Below the pieces are notes generated by a model that was given only the letters and a program-made list of their open reading frames with translations, searched no databases and was not told where the DNA came from. A DNA stretch of 64,000 bases, taken from assembly GCA_963706315.1 (NCBI GenBank), contig CAVPMA010000013.1:62001-126000 (forward strand). Reading direction: 5' to 3'. Below are positions 26,398 to 34,951 of this stretch, piece after piece. Every line of letters begins with the position of its first letter. The first letter of the stretch is position 1. Position numbers and translations under genes: made by a program. The DNA comes from CALMEC01 sp963706315. GTDB lineage: Bacteria > Actinomycetota > Thermoleophilia > Miltoncostaeales > Miltoncostaeaceae.

Positions 26398-26993
26398 GGT
26401 CCGGCCCCCTGCTCGCTCATGCACTTGTCGTGCTCGCCCTGTCGGTCCCCGCCATCGGACTCGCAGCCGCCATTCCGTACGGCCCTGGACCGCAAGTGCA
26501 TTACCGTGCGCGCAAGCAACGACCCCCAGGGTCGTGTCACTACCGATATACGCGGACGAAGCAGCCGCTCCCGGACCGCCGCTGCACGCCTGGTGCGCGC
26601 AACCCCAAGGTCATCTCCTCGACCCTCAAGGCGACGATCTGCAAGGCGGGGTACACGGCATCCATCCGGCCCCCGTCATCGGTCACGTCCGTCGAGAAGC
26701 GCCTGAACGCGAAGTCGTACGGCTACCGGGGCTCGCTCCGCCAAGCGGAGTACGACCACCTCATCCCGCTCGAACTCGGCGGCGATCCGAACGACCCGCG
26801 CAACCTGTGGGTCGAGCCGCCGTCACCGGGACACACGCCGTCGCAGGGCTTCCGCAACCCGAAGGACTCGATCGAGCGGGAGGCGAAGTCGCTGGTGTGC
26901 AAGGGGCGTGTGTCGCTCGGGGTGATGCAACGGGCGATCGCGATGAACTGGGCGACGGCGCTCGCTGCCGTCGGTCATCCGGGTGGGTCGTGA
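26394..26993 (+). CDS. Secreted HNH-like protein
   Basis: 199 residues from ATG 26394. A signal peptide covers residues 1-27 (LLAHALVVLALSVPAIGLAAA). The mature part has paired cysteines (near GSCHYRY and ATICKAGYT) and a C-terminal motif EYDHLIPLELGGDPNDPRNL, which matches the DH...LGG...N-L core of small HNH-type nucleases and of a widespread uncharacterised actinobacterial/phage secreted family. A nuclease activity outside the cell is plausible. The coupled EEP gene raises the question of a two-part system. Confidence 0.65.
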   Translation: MRSGPLLAHALVVLALSVPAIGLAAAIPYGPGPQVHYRARKQRPPGSCHYRYTRTKQPLPDRRCTPGARNPKVISSTLKATICKAGYTASIRPPSSVTSVEKRLNAKSYGYRGSLRQAEYDHLIPLELGGDPNDPRNLWVEPPSPGHTPSQGFRNPKDSIEREAKSLVCKGRVSLGVMQRAIAMNWATALAAVGHPGGS

Positions 26994-27050
26994 AGCTGAT
27001 CTAGGCCTTAGGGCAGACGACGTGGTCGAGCTTCCAGCGAGCAACGGGGG

Positions 27051-28625
27051 TCAGCCGGCCACGGGTGGAATCCTCGTCGTAGGGTCGGTGCGGACGACGC
27101 GAAAGGTCACGGGGGAAGTTGTGACGCGGGCATGGCCCGCCGCCGCGCGTGCGCTGAGACTGTAGGTGCCGGGCGCCGCCGGAAGGAAGTCGAGGGCGCG
27201 CCAGGAGGTCCCGGCCGGAGCGCGCGTGATGCTGGTCCACGGCTGGCACGCGATCCACGGGCGCCGGCACCACGGCGGGGGCAGCACCCGCGTCGATCCC
27301 ACCCGCCGCACGCTGAACGTCACCACTGCCGGACGCGACAGGCGGAAGGAGATGCTGGTGCTCAGCGGCGCGCGTGGTTGGCAGGAGGCGCGACCCGTCG
27401 GGCACAGCGATGGCGCGCCGCGGGCGCGCATCACGCGGGCGGCGAGTCGCAACTGGGAGATCAGCGGCCGGCGGGGTGGTGCGGGGATCACCGTGCCGTG
27501 CACGCCGGGAGGGGCGAGCGCGAGCTTGAGTCCGAGGAACATGTCGATGTAGAGGGTGCCGTCGGCGCCGATCGACTCCGGGTACGCGCGCGAGCGCGCC
27601 GGAAGCCGCCACAGGATCGCCCCGTCCGACGGGCGCAGCGCCGTCAGCGGCTGGCCGCCCGCGTAGACCGTCCCATCCCCGCCGATGATCGGGGCCCCGG
27701 CGTAGAACCCCACCCGCCGCCAGCGCAGCGTGCCGTCCGGTCCGAGCGCGAGGAGGGTGCGCCCCACGACCACGAAGATGCCGCCATCGGCGGCGAGGGC
27801 GGGCGGGCCCGCCGCCGTGAGCCCCGTGTCATAACTCCACAGCTGCCTCCCGTCGACCCGAGAGAGGGCGATGACCGCCGCGCCGCCCAGCGCGCTCGAG
27901 CGGTCCTGCGAGACGATCACGCTGGTCGCCGTCAACGCGACGGAGTCGACGCGTCCGGGAAGGTTGCTGCTCCAGACGACGGTCCCGTCCGGCCGGCGTG
28001 CGACGAGGCGGTGCGCCGGGCTTCCTCCCTCGAAGCCGTAGTAGGCGACCCCATCCGCGTCGACGGCGATCGCTCCGGTGGCGTCCATGCCGAACCCGTC
28101 CTGCCAGAGGACCGCACCGTCAGCACCAACGGCCGCCGTGCCATAAGGGCCCCCGGCGAATACCAGGCCACCCGGCCCCGGGACGATCACCACGTCGGAT
28201 GCCTCAGGCCCGAGGCTGAGCTCCCCCGAGATCCACAGCGGAGCGCCGGTCGGACTCCACGCTTGGATCCGGTGGCCCGGGGGCTTGGCGAAGGCGTACC
28301 GGCGCCCGTCGGGGCCGATCGCACCGACGAACGCGGGCACGCCGAGCCGCCGGAAGAGCCCGTCGCTGCCGATAAACGACTCGTAGGCAAAGCCGATGCC
28401 GTACAGGCTGACCGCCCCGCCAGGCGCAACGCGCACCGGGCCACTCGCCCCGATGACGGGCCATCCAGGACGCAGCAGAGGGTGCAGCGTCGCAGGTACG
28501 GTGCTCCGCCGAGTCTGAGCCGGATCATGGCCAACCACCGGCCAGTCATCGGCGGCCACCGCCGGCGCGCTCACGCTCAACACTAGTAGCGCAACGAGAG
28601 CACCCCGTCCCACAATTCCCCGCAT
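27051..28625 (-). CDS. Secreted PQQ-like beta-propeller protein
   Basis: 524 residues from ATG 28625. Signal peptide at residues 1-24 (GALVALLVLSVSAPAVAA). Residues about 30-390 are a propeller of PQQ/WD-like blades with repeats such as DGAVLWQDGFG, DGTVVWSSNLPG, DGRQLWSYDTGL, DGTLRWRRVGF and DGAILWRLPA. The C-terminal 130 residues are a beta-sandwich (SISFRLSRPAVVTFSVRRVG) of the type common on secreted proteins of Thermoleophilia. No cofactor or catalytic residues are evident. It is probably a scaffold or binding protein at the surface. Confidence 0.8.
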   Translation of the reverse strand: MRGIVGRGALVALLVLSVSAPAVAADDWPVVGHDPAQTRRSTVPATLHPLLRPGWPVIGASGPVRVAPGGAVSLYGIGFAYESFIGSDGLFRRLGVPAFVGAIGPDGRRYAFAKPPGHRIQAWSPTGAPLWISGELSLGPEASDVVIVPGPGGLVFAGGPYGTAAVGADGAVLWQDGFGMDATGAIAVDADGVAYYGFEGGSPAHRLVARRPDGTVVWSSNLPGRVDSVALTATSVIVSQDRSSALGGAAVIALSRVDGRQLWSYDTGLTAAGPPALAADGGIFVVVGRTLLALGPDGTLRWRRVGFYAGAPIIGGDGTVYAGGQPLTALRPSDGAILWRLPARSRAYPESIGADGTLYIDMFLGLKLALAPPGVHGTVIPAPPRRPLISQLRLAARVMRARGAPSLCPTGRASCQPRAPLSTSISFRLSRPAVVTFSVRRVGSTRVLPPPWCRRPWIACQPWTSITRAPAGTSWRALDFLPAAPGTYSLSARAAAGHARVTTSPVTFRVVRTDPTTRIPPVAG

Positions 28626-28773
28626 GGCGGGAGCCTAGAGCCCCTACGGGCTGCCGACGACGGCACGAAGTGCGGATGCGTCAGCGTGTCTTCCCGCAAA
28701 CAGCCCACCCCCCGACAGCGGAGGATCAGCACCCGCACCGATCCGACACGCGGATTCCCCGATGCCGGGCGAA

Positions 28774-28915
28774 CCCTCGAAGTGGGCAACAAACTGGGCA
28801 ACACACAGCGTCCAAATCCACACCAACCACGGTGCATGCGATGACAGGTGTGATCCCAGTCACCAAGCCGAAGCACGGGACCGGCCGAAAGGGAGAGAAG
28901 CCCCGGAGGGAACTA
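28774..28915. repeat. Junction repeat, type B (copy 1)
   Basis: About 140 bp closely matching 41616-41757. It begins ACCCTCGAAGTGGGCAACAA and includes an exact shared block ATGCGATGACAGGTGTGATC at its centre. In both copies it is followed directly by a degenerate tRNA 3' end. Confidence 0.75.
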
Positions 28916-28918
28916 CGA

Positions 28919-29037
28919 AACCGAAGGTCACAGGTTCGAATCTTGTCTGGCGCGTCGAAGCTTTCCCTGCATATGAGCCACTTCTGATTCACGGCTGATC
29001 CGGCATTTCGCCGTTTGGGCAACAAGGTGGGCAACAC
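28919..29037 (+). repeat. Degenerate tRNA 3' end plus post-attachment arm
   Basis: 28919-28957 resembles a tRNA T arm and acceptor strand (CACAGGTTCGAATCTTGTC). It is followed by TTTCCCTGCATATG, like the arm after tRNA-Ile, and by the 25-bp GGGCAAC motif at 29013-29037. The rest to 29177 holds no gene I can support. Confidence 0.6.
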
Positions 29038-29177
29038 CGACAGCTCTCGCCCGGAAGAGACGGGCGCACGCGCATGTGCGAAGAGTCCGTTAATGACCGT
29101 GTCGACCATGGGGAGGGGGTCGATGCCCGAAGCAGAAGCAGTCGGCCATCCTTGACTACCCACCCAGGTGTGCAGCG

Positions 29178-29534
29178 ATGCCCGAGCCACAACTTCGCGA
29201 AGAGGACCAGCCCGCCCCTCCGGAACCCCCTGCTCCGCCTGACCAAGACCGACCCCTTGGGCGGGTCGCAGCGTTGGCTTCACTCGCCTCTGGCGGGCTT
29301 GCCTTCGTGCTACTCGTGACCGGTCTTGTGGCGGCGGGGCCCGGAGAAGGCGAAGCCCCCTCCTATGCGGGCATCTTGCTCGGCGTTGCGTTTCTCGTTG
29401 CGATGTTCGCGGTGATCATCGGGCTGATCGCGCTCGCCTCGAAGTTCAGACCGGCCGCTCTCGGGGGTTTGGTGATGGGCTTGATCACGATAGCCCTGAT
29501 GGGCCTGCTCATCGTCTCCGGCTGGGGAACGTAG
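29178..29534 (+). CDS. Small DUF4190-like membrane protein
   Basis: 118 residues. A proline-rich cytosolic N-terminus (residues 1-27) is followed by three helices: VAALASLASGGLAFVLLVTG, GILLGVAFLVAMFAVIIGLI and LGGLVMGLITIALMGLLIV. The Gly-rich helix spacing resembles DUF4190-type small membrane proteins of Actinobacteria, whose function is unknown. The ribosome site is weak (AGGTG). Confidence 0.6.
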   Translation: MPEPQLREEDQPAPPEPPAPPDQDRPLGRVAALASLASGGLAFVLLVTGLVAAGPGEGEAPSYAGILLGVAFLVAMFAVIIGLIALASKFRPAALGGLVMGLITIALMGLLIVSGWGT

Positions 29535-29618
29535 ATCGTCTGAGCAGCTAGATGGGCTTTCGTCCGAAGCTGCTTCGCCCACTCCCCCCACATCGCTTCT
29601 TCCTTCGGTGCCCGATCT

Positions 29619-29683
29619 CGGACACCCCGATCCATGCTCCCGGCCTCGGGAGAGGAGACGGTGCGGGAGGGGGGACCATTTCC
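29619..29683 (+). repeat. Dispersed repeat copy 3
   Basis: Best-preserved copy of the ~65-bp unit: CGGACACCCCGATCCATGCT, hairpin CTCCCGGCCTCGGGAG, then GAGACGGTGCGGGAGG and GGACCATTTCC. Confidence 0.75.
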
Positions 29684-29908
29684 GGTTTGGCCCGTTCATA
29701 TCCGAAACGCGGTCCATGGTACGGCGACTCCGCCTTCGGATTCCCCGCGCCGAGACGGTGGGATGCCCGGATGTGGTCCGCTCGCGGTCGTCCTAGCCTC
29801 CCTATCGACCATGTGGGGACGGGGAGTCCGGGTCATGCGTGCTACGGAAGGAGCGATGCAAGGAGGAGAACGGACGGCCCCCCGAGGGGCGTCGTCATGA
29901 GGTGTGAG

Positions 29909-30028
29909 ATGAGCAAGTTCCTCTTATTCGTCGTGATGTTCGCCTTAACAACAGTCGTCCTCATTCTCCTCGTGACTTCCGACATTAACTGCTCCAACAC
30001 GCCGGAAAGCATCGGTCTATACCGCTGA
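29909..30028 (+). CDS. Single-pass small membrane protein
   Basis: 39 residues from ATG 29909 (GAGG six bases upstream; an in-frame ATG at 29897 is the alternative). It is almost entirely one helix, FLLFVVMFALTTVVLILLV, with a short polar tail. No family is recognised and small size leaves doubt. Confidence 0.4.
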   Translation: MSKFLLFVVMFALTTVVLILLVTSDINCSNTPESIGLYR

Positions 30029-30120
30029 CCACCTGGTTCATAGAAGGCTGCCGATGAGGCTCCGCCCGCTGCTCGGTCGTGCTTGTCGTGCTCGCCCCGT
30101 CGGGTTCCCCGTCATCCGAC

Positions 30121-30195
30121 TTGGGCAACAGGGTGGCAACACTCCACCACTTCCTCTTCCTCGCGCCCGGCACCTATGACCCCGATCCATGCGGC
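30121..30195 (+). repeat. Truncated GGGCAAC motif and dispersed repeat fragment
   Basis: TTGGGCAACAGGGTGGCAAC at 30121-30140 is followed by CTTCCTCTTCCTCGCG and CCCCGATCCATG, the 5' part of the dispersed repeat, without its hairpin half. Confidence 0.5.
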
Positions 30196-30230
30196 CGAGA
30201 GAGTTGGGGCATCACGAAGAGAATGAGTCC

Positions 30231-30521
30231 TCAGTCATAGAACACCTGCCAATAGGACTCCGGGCCGAACAACCAGAACAGAAGAATGCCGAGGGCGACG
30301 AGGATGCCAAGGCCGATCCCCACGAATGCCATCCATCGCTTAGGCCGGGGAAGATCCCGCCCCGCTCCGGACGAAAGGGTTTGGATTCCCTTCCCTGCCA
30401 TCGCATCCAGTGCCTGCCGATGCGCCTGCGTGCCCGCAGAAACGATGCCCACCACTCCGGCGATGACGGCGAGCACAGCGGCGGAGAAGGCGACGACACC
30501 GAACTGAGGCACATGAGCCAA
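30231..30521 (-). CDS. Small two-helix membrane protein
   Basis: 96 residues from TTG 30521 (GTG 30512 is an alternative). Helices are FGVVAFSAAVLAVIAGVVGIV and WMAFVGIGLGILVALGILLFWL with a polar loop between. No family recognised; it reads against the flanking rightward genes. Confidence 0.5.
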   Translation of the reverse strand: MAHVPQFGVVAFSAAVLAVIAGVVGIVSAGTQAHRQALDAMAGKGIQTLSSGAGRDLPRPKRWMAFVGIGLGILVALGILLFWLFGPESYWQVFYD

Positions 30522-30659
30522 GAAGATCCCGAAAGAAAGGAGCGCGACGATCCCGAACTCGAAAGATACGAACCCTGCCGGGTCGCCTCGTGCCCGTCGG
30601 CCGGGAGAGGCAGGAAGCTCGGACCCTGGCCTGGATTACTCGGGGAGCGCACCGGCGGG

Positions 30660-31568
30660 ATGTGCGTGCGGATCCCTCTCGTGGGCAACAGGTGGTTCCG
30701 TCGGAGACATCGCGCTCCCCTCCGCGCAGCGGGGTATCGCAAGCCCGACGCGCAGAACCCCATCAAGCGGTTCGGACCGATGGAGGCGCATCCCGATGCC
30801 GTTCAAGATGTGCTCGTGCTCGCCCGGCGTGCCGGGATCATCCCCGAGGAGTGGGTGGCGGACACACGAGCACCCGATCCGCTGACGGTGGCCACGTTCG
30901 ACGACGCGGACGAATTCGCCAAGACGGTGGCGCGGTGGGCGGAGGACTTCCGACTCGACGTTCAACGCAACCAGCCGGTCTACATCGAGTTGCTCGTGGA
31001 GGCGGCTGGGCTTCAGGAGCGGATCGCCCGCATCGCCCACGACTACGGGGTGCCCGTCTACTCCGGAGCAGGCTTCGACGGGCTGAAGGGGAAGCGAGCC
31101 ATCGCCGACAGAGCGAAGCGGCGGGAATTCCCCACGGTCGTCTTGAACATCGGAGACCGGGACAAGAAGGGCGGGGAGATCTACATCGCCGCCGGAGAAG
31201 ATGCTGTCGCATGGGCAGGCGGGATCGGCCACGTTATTCCACCCGACCATCCGAATCCCGATGCCGAAACTGACCGGCTCATTACGAGGATCGCCGAGAA
31301 AATTCCCGGCCACCCATTCCTCATCTTCCGACGGATCGCGCTCACCACGAAGCAGGCCACCGACCTCGGGTTACTCGACTCGAAGGGCAAAGCCGAGGTG
31401 GACGGCGTTCCGGTTCCGGTGATGGACCAGTGGGTCAAGGACGCCATCGAGGCGCTGCAAGACCCGACACGCCGGGACGAGGTGCTCGCCGAGGAGGAGC
31501 AGGAGCGGAAGCGGCTTCCCGACGCCATCCGGGACGCGCTCAACGACCGGGACGCACCCGACGAGTGA
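30660..31568 (+). CDS. TOPRIM-like domain protein of mobile-element type
   Basis: 302 residues if ATG 30660 is the start; an internal ATG at 30780 is possible. The N-terminal part (LRAAGYRKPD, then VLVLARRAGIIPEEWVADT) resembles the helical lead-in, and the core has YIELLVEAAGLQERI (conserved Glu), DYGVPVYSGAGFDGL and VVLNIGDRDKKGGEIY (GDxD), the acidic triad of a TOPRIM/OLD-like fold. I know this architecture from actinophage and plasmid proteins next to replication or partition genes. The function is not established; a nucleic-acid role is inferred. It sits between two dispersed-repeat copies. Confidence 0.55.
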   Translation: MCVRIPLVGNRWFRRRHRAPLRAAGYRKPDAQNPIKRFGPMEAHPDAVQDVLVLARRAGIIPEEWVADTRAPDPLTVATFDDADEFAKTVARWAEDFRLDVQRNQPVYIELLVEAAGLQERIARIAHDYGVPVYSGAGFDGLKGKRAIADRAKRREFPTVVLNIGDRDKKGGEIYIAAGEDAVAWAGGIGHVIPPDHPNPDAETDRLITRIAEKIPGHPFLIFRRIALTTKQATDLGLLDSKGKAEVDGVPVPVMDQWVKDAIEALQDPTRRDEVLAEEEQERKRLPDAIRDALNDRDAPDE

Positions 31569-31629
31569 CCACCGTAGCCCATTCCAGAACGCTGTGGCCA
31601 GGCAGCGCCTGATGGTCCCGAATCACCGC

Positions 31630-31815
31630 TTGGCGGTGCGGGAAGCGGTGCTGGAGGGGGACCATGTCCTCTCCGGCCCCCTTTCCCAGCCGAAGGCCCG
31701 CCCATGCTCCCGCCCTCGACGTGCGACCGTAATGTCGAACCCGCCCGATCTCCGAAACCCCGGCCATGCTCCCGGCCTCGGGAGAGGAGACGGTGCGGGA
31801 GGGGACCAATTCCAC
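31630..31815 (+). repeat. Dispersed repeat copy 4 with a degraded neighbour
   Basis: 31753-31815 is a good copy of the unit (hairpin plus GAGACGGTGCGGGAGGGGAC). 31630-31700 repeats its second half in degraded form (GGTGCGGGAAG, then GGGGGACCATGTCCTC). Confidence 0.65.
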
Positions 31816-31970
31816 TTCGGCCCCCCGCTGTCGTGGGACGCGTCGCGCAGCCTAGGAAGGTCGAGGTGTGTCCCGCACGCCCTCGACCTTTGGGGGGGTG
31901 GCAGTCCCCTAAGTACGGGTACACTCGAAGGTAGTATTTAATAGCTTCTATGGTCAAGGAGGATGCACAC

Positions 31971-33383
31971 ATGAAGGGGGTCACCAGCCGCCGTTCGCCT
32001 CGGGGCACGATCACCGCGGGCGCGGCGATGCTCGCGGCGCTTGCATGGGCAGCCGGCGCCCAGGGAGCGACCGGGAACTTCTCCAACGACGCCGGTATCA
32101 CCATTCCGGCGGGCACGGTCGGAACCCAAGTGTCTGCGAGCACCTACCCATCCACGATCACGGTTCCTCTGACCGGTACGGTCACCGACGCCAACGTCAC
32201 CCTCAGCGGCATCACTCACGGCTGGCCGCGGGACATTGACGTCCTGCTCGTCGCGCCCGACGGCGTGAAGAAGACCATCGTGATGAGCGACAGCTGCGGC
32301 CTCAACACGACACCACTCTCGAACGCGACGTTCACGTTCGATGACAGCGCCGCCGCGACGATGCCAGACATGGCGGCCTGCACCGCCGTGAACTACAAGC
32401 CGACCGACGGCACGGGGGGTACCACATCTGTTGACTCGTTCCCGACGGCTCCCGCGGGCCCGTACACAGCGAGCCTCGCGCAACTCAGTGGGGCCGATGC
32501 CGCCGGGGGCTGGAAGCTCTACGTCGTAAACGACGAATCCGACGCCACCGGCTCGATCGCCGGGTGGACGCTCACGCTGAGCGGCGTACGGCCCGCCACG
32601 CAATTCGCGCCGGCCACCACGGGGGCGAATGAGGGCGGCAACGCGACACTCACCGTCACGCGCTCGGGCGCGGGCCTGCAGACCAGCACCTTTGGTGCGG
32701 CGACGATCGAATACACGACGCAGAGCGGCCCGGCGGTGGCCGGCAGCGATTTCACCGCAACCACCGGCACGCTCAGCTTTGCCGCGGGGGAAGAGAGCAA
32801 GACCATCTCTGTGCCGATCGCGGCGGACTCCGCCGCTGAGGCGGCGGAGTCGTTCACCGTCGCCCTTAGCAACCCGACCGGCGACGCCGTGCTGGGCGCC
32901 GACGCGGTCGGGACGGTGACCATCGCCGCAAGCACCGCGACGACCACCCCACCGCCGGCTCCGAAGCCCACCCCGAAGGAGAGGGCCGCCAATGGCGCCG
33001 TCTGCACGATTGTCGGCACTTCCGGCCGTGACGTACTGCGCGGTAAGGCTGGCAGGGACGTGATCTGCGGGCTCGCCGGCAACGACGTACTGATCGGCAA
33101 CGGCGGCGACGATGTGCTCGACGGCGGTGCCGGCAACGACCAGTTGCAGGGCAACGCCGGCAAGGATGCTTTGTACGGCAGCCTCGGCAACGACCTCCTG
33201 ACCGGCGGCGCGGGGAACGACTTGCTGGTCGGCGGACCCGGCAGGGATCGTCTGCTCGGCGGACCTGGCAGGGATCGTCTGCTCGGCGGACCCGGCAGGG
33301 ACGCCCTCAACGGCGGTTTCGGCAGCGACATCCTCATTGGCGGGCCCGGCCGGGACACCGACTCGGCGGGCGCCGTCATCTGA
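31971..33383 (+). CDS. Secreted P-domain, Calx-beta and RTX protein
   Basis: 470 residues from ATG 31971 with a perfect AAGGAGG eight bases upstream. Signal peptide at residues 1-32 (ITAGAAMLAALAWAAGAQG). Residues about 40-205 form a proprotein-convertase P domain (HGWPRDIDVLLVAPDGVKK, GGWKLYVVNDESDATGSI). Residues about 210-325 are a Calx-beta domain (EGGNATLTVTRSG, GTLSFAAGEESKTISVPI). A Pro-rich linker leads to RTX nonapeptides (GGDDVLDGGAGNDQLQGNAG) to the end. The P domain normally follows a subtilisin-like protease, which is absent here. It is probably a calcium-stabilised surface or adhesion protein. The 5' region is unusually AT-rich (GGTAGTATTTAATAG). Confidence 0.85.
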   Translation: MKGVTSRRSPRGTITAGAAMLAALAWAAGAQGATGNFSNDAGITIPAGTVGTQVSASTYPSTITVPLTGTVTDANVTLSGITHGWPRDIDVLLVAPDGVKKTIVMSDSCGLNTTPLSNATFTFDDSAAATMPDMAACTAVNYKPTDGTGGTTSVDSFPTAPAGPYTASLAQLSGADAAGGWKLYVVNDESDATGSIAGWTLTLSGVRPATQFAPATTGANEGGNATLTVTRSGAGLQTSTFGAATIEYTTQSGPAVAGSDFTATTGTLSFAAGEESKTISVPIAADSAAEAAESFTVALSNPTGDAVLGADAVGTVTIAASTATTTPPPAPKPTPKERAANGAVCTIVGTSGRDVLRGKAGRDVICGLAGNDVLIGNGGDDVLDGGAGNDQLQGNAGKDALYGSLGNDLLTGGAGNDLLVGGPGRDRLLGGPGRDRLLGGPGRDALNGGFGSDILIGGPGRDTDSAGAVI

Positions 33384-33398
33384 CGCGAGCGGCTCGGG

Positions 33399-33430
33399 TG
33401 GCTGCCGTCTCCCGTGGGAGGCGGCAGCCA
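33399..33430 (+). terminator. Intrinsic-type hairpin after the P-domain/RTX gene
   Basis: Fifteen-base arms (one G-T wobble) around a two-base centre, 15 bp after the stop at 33383. No long T-run follows, as is common in high-GC genomes. Confidence 0.6.
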
Positions 33431-33534
33431 AGACGCGATCGAGGCATTCCGCAAACCCCACTAGCGACAGCCCGTTGATTCCCCCGGCCGTCCCGCAGAC
33501 GGGGCCGGCCGGACCCTCTCCTAGCCTCCGGAGC

Positions 33535-33566
33535 ACCCTCGAAGTGGGCAACAAATTGGGCAACAC
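33535..33566. repeat. Junction repeat, type B fragment
   Basis: ACCCTCGAAGTGGGCAACAA followed by ATTGGGCAACACACAG; same start as the copies at 28774 and 41616, but similarity ends shortly after CACACCAACC. Confidence 0.6.
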
Positions 33567-33599
33567 ACAGGGCCGAAAACCACACCAACCTGTCCCGCT

Positions 33600-33750
33600 T
33601 CAGGAAAGTGGCAGGGTTTCGGGCTCGTTTAGCGTGAGTGTCGCGCCCCCGGTCGGGGCCTGGAGGTAGCGGTCCATCGGTCGTCGCATCTGGATCGCCT
33701 CGTGCGGTCGGATCCAGGTTAACGTCTGGCGGTAGGCCTCGACCGAGACC
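33600..33750 (-). pseudogene. Transposase C-terminal remnant (DDE/integrase-core type)
   Basis: Leftward reading gives VEAYRQTLTWIRPHEAIQMR and RRPMDRYLQAP ending at a stop at 33600. The RPHEA...P..RY pattern is the C-terminus of integrase-core transposases of IS3/IS481-like elements. Nothing upstream of 33750 continues it; there it abuts the tyrosine-integrase fragment on the other strand. Confidence 0.5.
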
Positions 33751-34249
33751 GGGCTGCGCATCGGAGAGGCGGTTGGGCTTCGCTGGGAGCACGTCGATCT
33801 GGAATCGCACCGCCTCGCGATCCGCGAACGCATCTACAGGGAGACAACCGACGCCCCGAAGTCGAGCTATGGCCGTCGCGAGGTCCCGATCGGACGCGAA
33901 CTAGCGCGGGCGCTTCGTGAGCACAAGCTCGCCTCCCGGCACTCAAAGGACCGCGACTACGTGTTCGCCACCAAGACCGGAACGGCATACCGGCCCGAGA
34001 ACCTCCGCCGCGACGTGCTGCACAAAGCGTGCGACACGGCCAGGGTCGAGCGCGTCGGCTTCCACGCTTTCCGGCACACGGCGATCACCCGTTGGTTCCT
34101 CGCCGGAATCGCCCGCCAAGCGCGTGCAGGTCATGGCCGGCCACCACTCCGTCGCCTTCACCCTCAGCACCTACACGCACGTCCTGCCAGCCGACCTGCC
34201 CGGAGCCGACCTCATGGACCATCTCGCCGTTGGAGCCAGCCAGCCATGA
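33736..34249 (+). pseudogene. Tyrosine integrase, N-terminally truncated and frameshifted
   Basis: The catalytic domain is readable: ETGLRIGEAVGLRWEHVDL (catalytic Arg), APKSSYGRREVPI (catalytic Lys), then VGFHAFRHTAITRWF (HxxR) in one frame. After a shift near 34110-34118 it continues VQVMAGHHSVAFTLSTYTHV (His and the nucleophile Tyr). The DNA-binding N-terminal domain is missing because a transposase remnant abuts at 33736-33750. All six catalytic positions survive in sequence but not in one frame. It is probably the integrase of one of the tRNA-inserted elements. Confidence 0.8.
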
Positions 34250-34645
34250 CTCCGATGGCTTCGGCTGGCAGGAGCCCGCCCTATGCTCCCGCCTTCGGGG
34301 AGGCGTCTGGGGCACATGCCCCATGCCGGGCACGTCTATTCGGTTCTATCTCCCTCTCCAACCCACGAAGGAGGCGAGAACCATGCCCAAGGTATCGAGG
34401 ATCCGTTGCTCGCCCGGCAATGTCGGCAAGCGCTTTGAGCCGTCGGGGCCTCGGTCGGTCGCCGCACCACGGGCGGTGTGATCAGCGCCTTCGGCGTCCT
34501 CGGCATCCAAGACGCTCGAACGGGTCTGTGCCCCCAGGATCGCCTGGACCGCCCCTTGTATGAGGTAGGGGGTCCGGTATATGTCGTGGAACATGGGTGC
34601 CCCGTTTCGTTGATCAGGACGGGGCCTCGAGAATGCGCTCGAAGC

Positions 34646-34840
34646 TCAGAGCACCCAAACGGGGCGAACGCCCGCTCCCGCCCGCACTTCGCTCCCACCG
34701 ATCTTTCCGGTGGCGACAACTGCACGAGCTTGCTCGCTCGCGAGACCGTCTCGAGCCGCGTCAGCGAGCCGGTCGAGATACCTCTGTCGAGCTGCCTGGA
34801 AATCGGACCAGCTCGGGATGTCCATTGCGTCGTCCGCCAT
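34646..34840 (-). CDS. Small protein divergent from the SARP-like regulator
   Basis: 64 residues from ATG 34840 with a strong GGAGGAGG five bases upstream. It reads MADDAMDIPSWSDFQAARQR and YLDRLADAARDGLASEQAR, a mostly helical acidic protein with no recognised family. The divergent arrangement with the regulator suggests shared control. The stretch 34250-34645 holds no clear gene, though a 32-codon frame starts at ATG 34383 behind AAGGAGG; its opening MPKVSRIRCS resembles cupin N-termini and may be a fragment. Confidence 0.5.
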   Translation of the reverse strand: MADDAMDIPSWSDFQAARQRYLDRLADAARDGLASEQARAVVATGKIGGSEVRAGAGVRPVWVL

Positions 34841-34951
34841 TTCGACCTCCTCCGGGTTTGCGACGCCCCTCCTCGCGGGGTTGCACCGCGTTTGCGCCAT
34901 GAAGGAGACTGGGCCCAGCTTTCGACCTCCTTTCCGAAACCTTGGGGGCGG

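Noticed and set aside
25699..31568. EEP nuclease, HNH-like and TOPRIM-like genes as one defence system
   Set aside because: They are split by an opposite-strand propeller gene and repeat scars, and no known defence architecture matches; only the EEP-HNH pair is coupled.
31938..33566. Leftward open frame of 542 codons
   Set aside because: Shadow opposite the P-domain/RTX gene; apparent repeats are the complement of the RTX repeats.
34383..34481. 32-codon gene behind a perfect AAGGAGG
   Set aside because: The first residues resemble a cupin start but nothing follows; more likely a fragment, so only mentioned with the neighbouring gene.
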